DNA of 64,000 nt, from positions 77,591,699 through 77,655,698 of the forward strand of contig NC_090745.1 in NCBI RefSeq assembly GCF_036898095.1, given 5' to 3'. Both the position numbers and the translations under genes were made by a program. The stretch is from Palaemon carinicauda. Its lineage: Eukaryota; Arthropoda; Malacostraca; Decapoda; Palaemonidae. Below the pieces are notes generated by a model, which did no database searches, was not told the origin of the DNA, and saw only the letters and a program-made list of their open reading frames with translations. Below are positions 10,848-20,819 of the stretch, in pieces. Positions within the stretch are counted from its first letter, which is position 1, and each line of letters starts with the position of its first letter.

Positions 10848-11802
10848 AAATATTGTAACAGATTTTTTAGTTCATTTTCAAACTGTCCAAAGAATTTCAG
10901 TCATAAAGTGTATTTTTTTCTAATAAAGGTACTAGTATAAATACTGTTTTTTTTTTCTATTGTATTTAGGTAGTTAATATATCACATTGAATCCCATGGG
11001 AAGTGGCAAAGAGTTTCCAGGTCAAACAATTTATTATTTGTTTTACTATCAATAACTATGCAAATATTTTTCTTAATATTCATTAAGAATATTCCAGTAA
11101 AATAGCAGTTTGCTAATTTTTTCTTTTATACTCGCTTTTGTTTGTGTGAACACTGTATCTCATGTAGTTATTAAGTGTAGAACTGTACACTCAATATAGA
11201 TGTGATACTTCAAAGAACAGGATATCAAAATACCGAGTTTTGTTGAAAATAATTAATACAATTTTTCTTTTTTCTTTTTTACTGTACTCGCAACATTTTT
11301 CATTTGTGTATGCCTTCCCCTACGTATACCATGTCAAGTATATCTCTTTTGTATTGTGCATTGATGTTACTCAACCCATAAAGCTATTTTACAAGGTGGA
11401 AACATGATGTCAAACACATATTTTGCTTTTTTATTACTATTTCCCATAAATTCCACATGGAAGCTGTGATAATGCAATTGAAACTCTTTGAATCATAAAT
11501 GAGCAAATAAGGCAATGAATGAGGTCTAACATATTCAAAGGAGACTTGTGTAGCTTTAGGAACTTCAGAGTTATGAGTGAAAGAGTACCTAATGGACAGG
11601 GGAGAGTACATATTGGGCATGCCTGAATAATAAGTACGCATCAAATTTAGTGACCATTTTCTCAGCATGGCTTTACAATATCTACAATTTCTTTACATAA
11701 CATGAAACTACAACCATTTCTTAATAACCTGTACAAATATCATATTCATTGTGCTCATTGTAAGGCGGACATAGCCTCTAGAGTAAAAAAATCCATGATT
11801 TT
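10848..11802. other. AT-rich non-coding 3' part of the pogo-like element
   Basis: No coding frame was found. GTACATATTGGGC (about 11606) and GTACCTATTGGTAC (about 11808) are further copies of the element's subterminal motif. Confidence 0.6.
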
Positions 11803-11830
11803 GTGCGTACCTATTGGTACGCTTACCCTG
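11803..11830 (-). repeat. Right terminal inverted repeat of pogo-like element
   Basis: Reverse complement starts CAGGGTAAGCGTACCAATAG and matches the left end. The TA target dinucleotide follows at 11831-11832. Confidence 0.7.
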
Positions 11831-12156
11831 TATTGGGTGAACAGGTGTTAGTACCTTCGAGTGTAATACCTTTTAGTAAAAAATCACTATGTTTATTTAT
11901 GGACTGTTCTATATAGGTGCAGAATCTAACCAATAACACCTGTGCCGTGTGAACATAGGTACACAGTGTTGAAGCGTATCCAACATCTAAGTGAAATCAA
12001 ACTATTTATTATCACAAAATTGAGTGGCATTTATCAATGAACTAATGTATGTATATTCTCCCCTTACAGGTTATAAAAGATATATACCAAGATGTTCAAA
12101 TACGTTGGATAGATTCTTTCTAATAATACATTACAAATTATTTTCAAACATTTAAA
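11831..12156. other. Unassigned AT-rich sequence
   Basis: This is the right flank of the pogo-like element, up to the left inverted repeat of DIRS family B. No gene or repeat was recognised. It may be the 3' end of the family A DIRS copy interrupted at 8993, but I cannot show that. Confidence 0.4.
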
Positions 12157-12304
12157 CTTAACCGCTTGTTATATAATAATAGCTTTATTCTTCTGTCCGG
12201 CAGAAATTCAAAACTCGCAGCAATCGCATAGATATGCCAGGTACAGTATACACTAGCGCCACCATGGAGCTAGGTCGAACTATCCCTCCTAGTATCAGAT
12301 TTTC
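12157..12304 (+). repeat. Left inverted terminal repeat of DIRS B
   Basis: It matches the reverse complement of 18623-18761 over about 140 bp with few differences. Shared blocks include GCTTTATTCTTCTGTCC, CACTAGCGCCACCA and CTCCTAGTATCAGATTTTC. Confidence 0.9.
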
Positions 12305-13389
12305 TTCTGCTGCCATACTGGCAATATAGAAATCAAATTTACTCGTGTTTAACCTGGATTTTAGCAGTATATTGGTGATGTACTCTTGTTAGGGTTTGAG
12401 CATTCGCTTATTAGGTTTTTGTTTGATATTTTATCGCTATGTTATAGCTTAAAAGGTAGGGTTAAAAATTTTTCAACCTATTTTTAACTAACAAAAGCAT
12501 ATGGCGATAGGTAAACATCTCGCCTCATCGATGACGTCACAGTCATTTGACGTAAGCTTGAGTATGACTTGCATTTTCTTTCTTTTTCTGCAAAGAATGA
12601 TAAGTTAATACTATCTTACAAAATATTTAGTTATATAAAATAAAAGGATTATGTTATTTTAAGAAAATCTTTTTCCTTTTGGTATGCTTTCTTTGGATAA
12701 TCTTCTATCTGTTTTAAAGATTATCTAGCGTTCATTTTTATTTATTCTACGCAGTCCTCAGTCTATCGTTACAGTATTACTCTTTGTATCGATATTTATG
12801 AAAAGTACATTTTTCTTTAAAAACAAAGTTTTTAAGTTATAATAGATAAAAGGAATATGTCATTTTCCAATTATATTGTTCCTTTTAGTATTTTTTCTTT
12901 AGCTAATCTGTTTACAAAGATTAAAGAGAATTAGCGTTCAATTAATTTTTGTATGACGTAGTATTCATGACAATTGATATATAGTCTCACGATTCTTTGT
13001 ATTGTTTACTTGTTCATTTTTGGAATACTAAATTTTTTCGTATAATATTTATAAATGTTCCAATTGTTAAATGTGACTTCGTCTTTTATTGGAACCCCTT
13101 AATATTAAGGGTTGGTTTAAATATATAGATATATTCTTTATTCATATATCTATTCATGTAATATGTTAATATTTTATATTAAATATTTTGTTACATTTTA
13201 TATGGGATTCAGTGACTATTGCATTCCCATTCAAGCACTTAACAGAATAGTAAGATCTCCCTCTACGGGTGTGTATCCTTTTGGTTTTATACCAAAGAGT
13301 CAAAAATGAAAATTTTTAGTACTAAATTAGTGCAGTGAATTTTATTCAATACAGTGGAGGGTGCTTCTGTTAGGACCTGTCATTATCCT
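12305..13389. other. AT-rich 5' non-coding region of DIRS B
   Basis: No coding frame was found between the left terminal repeat and the start of the GC-rich gag-like region. It presumably holds the promoter and leader, but no specific site was recognised. Confidence 0.5.
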
Positions 13390-13733
13390 AGCCTTAGACC
13401 TTTTTCAAGCTCCCGGACCCATGGGAGAAGTAAAGTCGAGCGGCGAATGGAAGCGAGAGGCGTAGCCTGGCGCTTACCGTCTTGTAAGACCCGAGCAGAA
13501 GTCCCCTCGAGCGTTTTCTGTTGACGATCCCGTGAAGCTGAAAACAAAATTAAAATCATTCTTGACAGGTAATGTGCATTCAAATGTTCTTACCTCTTAG
13601 AAAGAGCTGAATTTGATGGCGCGTGCCAAGCAGCTGAGCATGATGGCGCTCGCCAGGTGGCTGAGCATGGCGCCTCGCGCCAATCTGAACGTGACACCTC
13701 GCGCCAAGCTGAACGCGCGCGCAAGCTGAACGC

Positions 13734-13974
13734 GACGCCTCGCGCCAAGCTTAACGTGACGCCTCGCGCCAAGCTTAACGTGACGCCTCGCGCCAAGCTT
13801 AACGTGACGCCTCGCGCCAAGCTTAACGTGACGCCTCGCGCCAAGCTTAACGTGACGCCTCGCGCCAAGCTTAACGTGACGCCTCGCGCCAAGCATAACG
13901 TGACGCCTCGCGCCAAGCTGAGCGTGACACCTCGCGCCAAGCTGAGCGTGACACCTCGCGCCAAGCTGAGCGTG
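13734..13974 (+). repeat. 24 bp minisatellite, about 10 units
   Basis: The unit CGTGACGCCTCGCGCCAAGC + TTAA repeats with very little divergence; degenerate units extend to about 13670 on the left. Later units carry CTGAG in place of CTTAA. Because 24 is a multiple of three, frames stay open on both strands; the plus-strand product is (VTPRAKLN)n. Confidence 0.95.
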
Positions 13975-14489
13975 ACAACAACAGCAGCTTTGATCATCAA
14001 GCTTTCACTAGACACGATCGGCATAGCTCCAAGCGTCTGAATCGCGAGCGTTTTTTAATCGCAAGCGTTATTGTTCTGAAAGTCACGTGGCGCCGAGCGT
14101 CAAGAGCTTGCATGACATCAAGTAGAACTTGATGTCTACATGACCATGAGCGTCTAGCGTTGGAACATTGTTACGCCAGACGCTATGTTAAGAAATAAAT
14201 ATTAACTAGAAAGGTATGTTCTCAGACCAAGGCCTGCTTGAACTAATTCTTGGTTGGGAGAGCTAGAATTAAATCTCTAAAAGCATTGAGGTCAGAATTC
14301 AGAACCTTAGGGAGTTTACTCCTAGGAAACAAGACATCTCTACCTAGGTTAGAGACTTGTAGGAGGAAGGGAGTGACTTTTAGAAACCCATGAGAGTTTT
14401 CTGAAGAGTTTCCATTTTATTTTGTACCTGCTGCTCCTCGTTCCGCCTTCACAAGTTTTTCGCTAAGGAAGACGGCAAAGGAGTCTTTG

Positions 14490-14664
14490 TTTATTATTTT
14501 ATTATTACTAGCCAAGCTACAACCCGAGTTGGAAAAGCAAGATGCTATAAGCCTAAGGGCTCCAATAGGGAAAGATGGCTCAGTAAGGAGAGGAAATAAG
14601 GAAATAAATAAATGATGAGAGTAAATTAACAATAAATCATTCTGAGAAAAGTAACACAGTAAAA
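14490..14664 (+). repeat. Interspersed repeat with ATT-rich start, fragment
   Basis: A short ATT-rich run is followed by CTAGCCAAGCTACAACCCGA, GGAAAAGCAAGATGCTATAA and GGAAATAAGGAAATAAATAA. The first part also occurs at 59883-59955 (TTGCTAAGCTACAACCCCTA, GGAAAAGCAGGATGCTATAA). I associate this family with decapod genomes from memory. It interrupts the gag-like region of DIRS B. Confidence 0.75.
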
Positions 14665-15205
14665 AAGACAGTGCTGATAGGGCAGTGCTTTTGCGCATCC
14701 TCAATGCAGCATAAAGAACCTAACTGCAGATGTTGGTGCAGCAGCACGTTCAGCTGCAACAGCAGGAAGTGCATTAGGGCTTTTGTAAGAGAAGGATGTG
14801 CCCCTTTTTTGCTGTATACGGCCTGTCAGGATGTTAGAAGTTGGCAAAGCTTTAGTTCTGATAAGGATCTTGTTCCTGAGTCTGGTGTTACGGTACAGGC
14901 ACCGCCACTTCTGCCAGACTGTTTTCCATCGGCTGAAATGCTGAGCGTGATGTAAGCGATGAGGAAGGCGAGTTCGCGATCAAAGTTTTCTACACCGGTG
15001 TCACCTAATGTTGATCCTAGTTGGACTATACTGCTGGCATGAAGCAACAGCTCTCATCTGTTATGCAGTCTTATCAGCCTGCTGTTAGCAAAGCGATGGT
15101 TCATCATGAACAGCATGATAAGGCTTCTATATCCCATTGAGTGTCTGCTTCTCTTGATACCAGACATCAAACGGCCAAGCGTGTCATTGAGCGTTTACCT
15201 TCCAA

Positions 15206-15286
15206 GCTAGGCAGCTAAGCGCGGCGACGATCGCTAGGCAGCTAAGCGCGGCGACGATCGCTAGGCAGCTAAGTGCGATATTGGGC
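15206..15286 (+). repeat. 27 bp tandem repeat, three units
   Basis: Units begin GCTAGGCAGCTAAGCGCGGC at 15206, 15233 and 15260; the first two are identical and the third diverges at its end. It lies at the end of the gag-like region. Confidence 0.9.
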
Positions 15287-15420
15287 GTCAAGCTGAACGT
15301 GACATCGGGCGTCAAGCTGAACATGATGTCGAGCAACAAGCTCGTGACGTCGGACGTCAAACAAACCGTGACGTCCAACGTCAGTCACATACTGTTCAAA
15401 CTACGTCCAGAGGGCAAAAG

Positions 15421-16260
15421 TTCTCTATGGAGACTCATAAGACTATGCTTGCAGCAGTAAAGAAGGTCCACTGGGTGATCTCTTTAGATCTCCAGGATGC
15501 TTACTTCTACTTCCTCATCCATCCGAACTTCAAGCTACTGGAAGATTCTTGTATGGGAGGAAGTTGTCCAGTTTTGAGTTCTTAGTTTCGGGCTAAGCAC
15601 CACCCCTCAAACAGAGGGTGTGTCTCTGAGGACATATCGTTGTGTCCTATTCTTAGACCTCTGGAAGGAAGTATTCCAGTTTCGGGCCTTATGCTTCAGC
15701 CTCACCACCGCCCCTCTAGTCTTCACAAAGATAGTGATGAATGTGGCAAGCATGCTCCACTCAAGAGGCATCAGAGCCTCCTTGTACTTGGACGATTGGC
15801 TATTAAGAGCCCCCTCACTCAATCGCTGTCTGGAGGATTTGCGTCTGATAATGAGTTTGTCAGAGGAGCTAGGACTTCTGGTGAATTCAGAGAAGTCTCA
15901 ATTGATCCCTTCTCAAAAGATTCTTTGTGGGGATGGAGATTCACAGTCTGACTTTTCAGGTTTTTCCATCACCTGCAAGAATACAGCTAGTTCTCCTAAG
16001 GGTTTGTGCCTTTCTAAAAAAGGAGTTTTGCTCAGTGAGGGAGTGGATAAGTCTCCTGGAACCCTCTCTTCACTGGAACAATTTGTGTGTCTGGGGAAAC
16101 TAAATTTACGACCCCTTCAGTTCCATCTTAATTGCCATTGGAACAAAGAGGACAGCCTCGACAAGAAGAGCATTCCTCTTACGGAGCCAATAAGAGTTCC
16201 TTCGTTGGTGGAACAACATAAACAGGTTCCAGGAAGCTCTTTTTGGAACTAAAGAGCCCA
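15421..16260 (+). pseudogene. DIRS B reverse transcriptase
   Basis: RT motifs appear in two frames. Near 15480 the sequence reads VISLDLQDAYFYFLIHPNF, carrying the first catalytic Asp region. From 15668 it reads EVFQFRALCFSLTTAPLVFT, then GIRASLYLDDWLLRAPS, with the catalytic YLDD at 15785-15796. The connection region LGLLVNSEKSQLIPSQK follows. A frame change between about 15540 and 15640 and another after 15930 disable it. RT copies the element RNA in the particle. This copy keeps an intact YLDDW box, unlike family A. Confidence 0.85.
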
Positions 16261-16261
16261 G

Positions 16262-16991
16262 ACCTTGTGTTGTTTTCTGACGCCTCGGACTCGGGGTGGG
16301 GAACAACACTATGAAAGTCAGAGTTTTCGTGTCTGTGGGCAAACAACAGCAAAGTCTTCACATCAATCAAAAGGAGCTGTTAGCAGTCCTGTTGGCTCTC
16401 AAGGGGTTCGAGAAGCTAGTACTAAACAAAGTAATACAAATCAATGCAGACAATACCACAGCTTTGGCCTACATAGGGAAACAAGGGGGAACGCATTCTA
16501 GGCCACTTTACGAGATAGCAAGAACTCTTCTCGTTTGGGCACATCAAAGAAAGATATCCCTGTTGACAAGATTCATTCAAGGGGAGAAAAATGTGAGGGC
16601 AGACAGCCTCAGCAGGAGGAATCAAGTTCTCCCCACAGAGTGGACACTGCATCTAGATGTATGCAAGAAATTTTGGCGGATTTGGGGCAGCCCTCTCATA
16701 GATCTATTCGCAACTTCAAAAACCAGAAGACTAGAGAATTATTGTTCCCCAGTTCCGGATCTTGAAGCGTCACACACAGACGCGTTCCTGATGGACTGGT
16801 CACACCTAGATGTGTACGCTTTCCCTCCATTCAAAGTGCTGTACAAAGTACTACAAAAGTTTGTGTCTCACGAGGGTACCAGATTGATGTTAATAGCCCC
16901 CTTCTTGCCGTCAAGAGGTTGGTTTACAGAGGTACTGGAATGGATGGTGGATGTTCCAAGAAGCTTGCCATTGAGAATAGATCTTCTCTGA
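16262..16991 (+). pseudogene. DIRS B RNase H and post-RNase H domain
   Basis: The RNase H acidic residues are seen in VVFSDASDSGWG (about 16270), INQKELLAVLLALKG, IQINADNTTALAYIGKQ and EKNVRADSLSRRN. A frameshift lies just after the first motif, near 16300. The conserved follow-on segment reads SPLIDLFATSKTRRLENYCS and YAFPPFKVLYKVLQKF, parallel to QIDLFATSDNKK in family A. It is adjacent to the RT and degrades RNA in the RNA:DNA hybrid. The 231-codon stretch from 16296 to 16991 is fully open. Confidence 0.85.
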
Positions 16992-17000
16992 CAACCCCAC

Positions 17001-18040
17001 TTGGCAAGAAACTATCTAAACCTCCAAGCTCTACGTCTGACTGCCTTCAGACTATCGAAAAACTTGCAAGATCTAGAGGATTTTCGAAGGAAGCAGCCAA
17101 GGCTATTGCTAGAGCGAGAAGAACTTCTACTATCAGGGTGTATCAATCCAAGTGGAAAGTTTTTAGAGCATGGTGTAAAGCTAACTCAGTTTCTTCATCC
17201 AATACCTCTATAGCTCAAATTGCCGATTTCTTTTTAGAGCTTAGAAGAAGACACAATTTCTCCTCCTCAACCATTAAAGGGTACAGGAGTATGTTAGCAG
17301 CGGTCTTCAGGCATAGACATTTAGACCTCTCAAATAACAAGGACCTTCAGGATCTCCTTAGATCCTTTGAAACCTCTTGAAAAACATCAACAGGATTCAC
17401 CAGCTTGGAATTCAGACGTGGTTTTAAAATTTCTTATGAGTGACAGATTCGAACCTTTGAACTCTGCTTCTTTCAAAGATCTGACTTTAAAGACTTTATT
17501 TTTAGTTAGCTTAGCAACAGCTAAAAGGGTCAGTGAAGTTCATGCTTTTAACAAAAACATTGGCTTTAGAAACGGCAAAGCTATATGTTCCCTGCAGCTT
17601 GAATTTCTAGCCAAGAACGAACGTCCTTCTCACCCATGGCCAAAATCTTTTGAAACTGCTAACCACTCTGATTTGGTGGGTGAGGAGTTGGAGAAGGTTC
17701 TTTGTCCTGTTAGAGCACTAAGGTTCTATTTAAACAGGACTAAAGGTTTAAGAGGCAATTCAGAAGCTCTTTGGTGTACAGTCAAAAAGCCTGTTTTTCC
17801 TGTCTAAAAACGCCTTATCATATTTCATAAGACTTTTGATTAAAGAAGCTCACACACACACTGTGGTGAGGCAGACCTTAAGCTCCTGAAAGTTAAGACT
17901 CATGAAGTTAGAGCTGTGGCAACTTCTGTGGCTTTTTAACAAAATCGTTCTCTGCTAAGTATGATGAATACAACGTTTTGGAGAAGTAAATCTGTATTCG
18001 CATCACTTTATTTAAAACGTGTCCAAACTCTTCAGGAGGA
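17001..18040 (+). pseudogene. DIRS B tyrosine recombinase
   Basis: The N-terminal core-binding domain reads TSTIRVYQSKWKVFRAWCKA and SSSTIKGYRSMLAAVFRHR. After a frame change near 17370 the catalytic domain reads LVSLATAKRVSEVHAFN with the first catalytic Arg, then a second break near 17800, then THEVRAVATSVAF (HxxR at 17901-17912), a stop at 17938-17940, and FWRSKSVFASLYLKRVQ with the nucleophile Tyr codon at 18009-18011. All expected catalytic residues are visible, though in different frames. The recombinase integrates the circular DNA copy. Confidence 0.85.
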
Positions 18041-18484
18041 CTGCTACACTTTGGGTCCATTCGTAGCAGCGAATGTAGTAGTAGGTGAAGGATCTACCAC
18101 TACATTCCCTTAATCCCTGGTACCCTTTTCCCCTCTTGGAACTTGTATATAATTTTATGATTGGAGGAAATTGTTAGACAATCTTCCGCAATCTTTGACT
18201 TAGTCAGGTAGTCATTTGTTCCTTGAGAGTGCCCGGAACAAGGGTATTAGTTGAGGTCCTGTCAGCTTAGAGGTTATTCACCGTTTGACAGCTCCTAAGA
18301 GTTCTTCAGCCCCCTGGGTGGATCTCTGGTTCTCAAAGGAGAGCAGACTTATTAATGCAGAGAACCATTGAAGTCAGCTTCCTTAATAGGTACGAACCCT
18401 TAAGCTAGTTTTGTTTTAAACTCTTAAGTGAAATTCCCTTTATGTTGCTGTCTCTGACCTGCCACCAAGGGTGTCAATCAGCTA
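18041..18484. other. 3' non-coding region of DIRS B
   Basis: No coding frame was found between the recombinase end and the internal complementary region. Confidence 0.5.
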
Positions 18485-18590
18485 TTATTATATAACCAGC
18501 GGGTAAGTTTAAATGTTTAAAAAGGATATTTTCATAATGAAATAAATTTTTGAACATACTTATCCGGTGGTTATAAAACTTAAAATCCCA
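18485..18590. repeat. DIRS B internal complementary region
   Basis: TATAACCAGCGGGTAAG (18491-18507) and, in inverse orientation, TATAACCACCGGATAAG (18559-18575) are both similar to the outer tips of the terminal repeats (TATAACCAGCGGCTAAG at the right end). Copies of both element ends placed inside the right end are the hallmark used to template circle formation in DIRS elements. Confidence 0.8.
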
Positions 18591-18622
18591 CCCTCCTCCC
18601 CTCTAGAGACCTATGGGCATGG

Positions 18623-18761
18623 AAAATCTGATACTAGGAGGGATAGTTTGACCTAGCTCCGTGGTGGCGCTAGTGTATACCTGGCATATCTGTGCGATTG
18701 CTGCGAGTTTTGAATTTCTGCTGGACAGAAGAATAAAGCTATTATATAACCAGCGGCTAAG
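18623..18761 (-). repeat. Right inverted terminal repeat of DIRS B
   Basis: Inverse complement of 12157-12304. It contains GAAAATCTGATACTAGGAGG and GGACAGAAGAATAAAGC. Confidence 0.9.
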
Positions 18762-19171
18762 TATGTTCAATAATTTATTTTATTATGAAAATATCATTTT
18801 TATATTTTGTCTATAAAAATAAAAAGATATGAATATACCTGCGTCTTATTCGCCCTTAAAAGTACGAATTAAATTGTCCAGAGCCTTTTATTTTCCTAAA
18901 ATAAAATCTTGTAAGTATAATCTCTGAAAGAACAACCTGGTAATCTGTAAAAAGTTTCCCTCTTGTTCCAACAGAAATACAAAATTTGAAGCATTATAGT
19001 TCCCTGCAGGTGGCAGGAATCCCTAAGTTAGTTCCAAACTTAGTGGATATGACAAATAATGGTAATGTCATTTATATAAGGTCTAGGAGACCATATAAGG
19101 ATCTCATTCAAAGTAAAGGCACTTATACAAACCCACATATATAGTACTTTCAAGTAATTCTCTGGTAAACT
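18762..19171. other. Unassigned flank of DIRS B
   Basis: AT-rich, with no coding frame or recognised repeat. Confidence 0.4.
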
Positions 19172-19265
19172 TCCATCAGGACGACATGGCTGAGTCCAAA
19201 AATGTGGATTTTAAGCAAAGCAAAAAATCAATTTTTGGGTGATATGGCCATGTCGTTCTGATGGA
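19172..19265. repeat. Imperfect long hairpin
   Basis: TCCATCAGGACGACATGGC (19172-19190) pairs with GCCATGTCGTTCTGATGGA (19247-19265), 18 of 19 matching. The inner parts (CCAAAAATGTGGATTTTAAGC and its partner with CAATTTTTGGG) are also largely complementary, giving a stem close to 45 bp. Single arms occur at 5936-5954 and 19648-19666. Confidence 0.8.
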
Positions 19266-19397
19266 CCCTCCTTTCTTTCAAAAGGAGTAAAACAACTATG
19301 TAATGAAAGACCCCACCCGAAACTACTCTATCTGCGGCTATTGCTGCTTAAATGCAACAAGGAATGATACGCCGTAGTACAGTAGTACAACGAGGGT

Positions 19398-19712
19398 ATC
19401 CACTGGGTAACCTTGATAACGGCTTCCCTTCATTTCGCCACTCATCCCCCTCAAAGAGTAAAATCTATTCGGGGTGAAGATTGCCATGTGTCATTCCAAG
19501 AAATTCATCCCCTGATTTTATGCAATATCCTTAAAAGTTATATTAAGGATACTCGCGGCAGGAGTTAGAATTCTGGAGACCTATAGTTAATTCTCTGGGA
19601 GTATCACTGTAGCTAAATATCCCTTAGAATGCTGCCTAAAGGAACCTTCCATCAGGACATCATGGGCATATCACCCAAAAATAGATTTTTCGCTTTGCTC
19701 AAATTCCGTTAT
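19398..19712 (+). repeat. Interspersed repeat, copy 2
   Basis: It aligns with 5691-5985 over its length and ends in the single-arm sequence CTTCCATCAGGACATCATGG, followed by ATCACCCAAAAATAGATTTT. No coding capacity. Confidence 0.75.
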
Positions 19713-19739
19713 ACATACTGTATACAAAAACATAAAGAA

Positions 19740-20819
19740 TCTTAATGTTTATGTATATATAGATATATTGTAAGTTTACTTTTCAGTGTTTGTGCTGTGT
19801 GTGTGATAACATATACGACAAGTTCTCAAGATACTTGCGCAAGGCCAGGGAGCCTTCCATTCCGACCTCTCCCCCCTTGTCCATCGGTCTTCCCGTCGGC
19901 GGATAACCTGCCGTTGACTCGGCCGCCGCCGCAGGGGAATCATCATCGTTTGGACCCTCCTTGTTCAACTGTTGTCTTTGCCTTTCCCTCTTCCACGGGG
20001 AACATATGGATTATTGTGGGAATTTCCCTCTTCCACGGGGAACATATGGATTATTGTGGGAAGGGAGTGTGGCCTTTCAGAGCTTGAATTCGGTCTTTAT
20101 TTTCTCAAGGCTGTTCTCCTTTCTTGGGCTTCCGACAGTATACTAACTGGGAAAGGACCTTTCCCGTTCGCGGGTTAGGTTGCGCTTCCGATTGTTTTCT
20201 TAATTATTTAAATGAAATTATAATTGTTTGTTATTTAACTATTCACCTTCTCAGTGGAGAACACTTCCCTTCGGAGGATCAGTGGTTCTTCCTATTAGTG
20301 AATATTTTTAGCCGATTTAAATAATTGTAATTCTTGTTTTATTACAGTTTCAAACCACACTCCTCCCGTCAATGTCGACTGGGGAAAGGAGGTCGCAGTT
20401 CTTATTTTATGTTTGTTCCCTCGATGGTCTCCTTTCCCGTTGCGGACTAGGTGTTCCTCCAGAGGGAGTTTTTGTTTCACAATTTATTTTATTTTTCCTC
20501 AGTTAGCGACGCAGTTCTTTTTCGTTTGACTAAGAGAGCCAACGAAGCAGAGCTGTTGCGTTGATGCTGGAGGAATCTGCTGTCCCTGCCGTCCCTTCAC
20601 CTTAGAAGTACGCCCGTGGTAGCTCCTGATCAGCATTTCATCTTCGAGGAAGTAGCTCCGGCTACGCTTCCTCAGGCAGCGCTCTTGGCAGATCATCTTA
20701 GAGTGCTGCCAGAAGGTCGCCTCCAGGAGGGGTTGGACTATTTTCCCTTCCAAGGGAGAGTTTTCCTCCCCAGGTGTGGGGTTGTTTCCCCCTTCCGAAG
20801 GAGAACTTCCCTGCATCTT
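19740..20819. other. Unassigned region with a 40 bp direct repeat
   Basis: Two adjacent copies of a 40 bp unit (TTTCCCTCTTCCACGGGGAA + CATATGGATTATTGTGGG) lie at 19983-20022 and 20023-20062. GC-rich Pro/Ser-coding short frames to 20810 have no recognised motif. It may be part of a retroelement into which LINE copy 2 inserted, but that is a guess. Confidence 0.45.

Larger units (their letters stand above)
8994..11830 (+). mobile_element. pogo-like (Tc1/mariner superfamily) DNA transposon
   Basis: The left end begins CAGTGGGGTAGAGGTACCAA. The reverse complement of the right end begins CAGGGTAAGCGTACCAATAG. The 17-base stretch GTACCAATATGTACTCA matches GTACCAATAGGTACGCA at 15 of 17. TA lies one base before the left end and directly after the right end, as expected for TA target sites. 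CAG-starting ends and a TA target fit pogo/Tigger-type elements. Inside are a possible helix-turn-helix exon (9712-9839) and a C-terminal exon (10066-10847), but no DDE/D catalytic region, so the copy is non-autonomous. Confidence 0.7.
13390..15410 (+). pseudogene. Gag-like region of DIRS B, degenerate
   Basis: This GC-richer stretch precedes the RT and takes the place of gag. Coding traces on the plus strand include QAAEHDGARQVAEHGASRQS near 13640, the repeated octapeptide VTPRAKLN encoded by the minisatellite at 13734-13974, AERDVSDEEGEFAIKVFYTG near 14937-15000, and VMQSYQPAVSKAMVHHEQHD near 15063-15120. Many stops and an inserted repeat (14490-14664) break it. The Gag role is inferred from position only. 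Confidence 0.45.
12157..18761 (+). mobile_element. Structurally complete DIRS retrotransposon (family B), 6.6 kb
   Basis: The element is bounded by inverted terminal repeats (12157-12304 and 18623-18761). Inside, in order, are a gag-like region with minisatellites, RT with YLDDW, RNase H, a tyrosine recombinase with R, HxxR and Tyr, and an internal complementary region next to the right repeat. DIRS elements replicate through a closed-circle intermediate and integrate by tyrosine recombinase instead of an integrase, which fits the absence of a DDE integrase and target duplication. Frameshifts in every domain make this copy inactive. Confidence 0.85.

Noticed and set aside
13590..14024. Minus-strand 144-codon ORF with repeated LARGVTLS
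   Set aside because: It is a shadow of the 24 bp minisatellite, which stays open in several frames because the unit length is a multiple of three.
19797..20178. Overlapping plus-strand ORFs with repeated LPRGTYGLLWE
   Set aside because: The repeat comes from the 40 bp direct duplication, and no domain or initiation context supports a gene.
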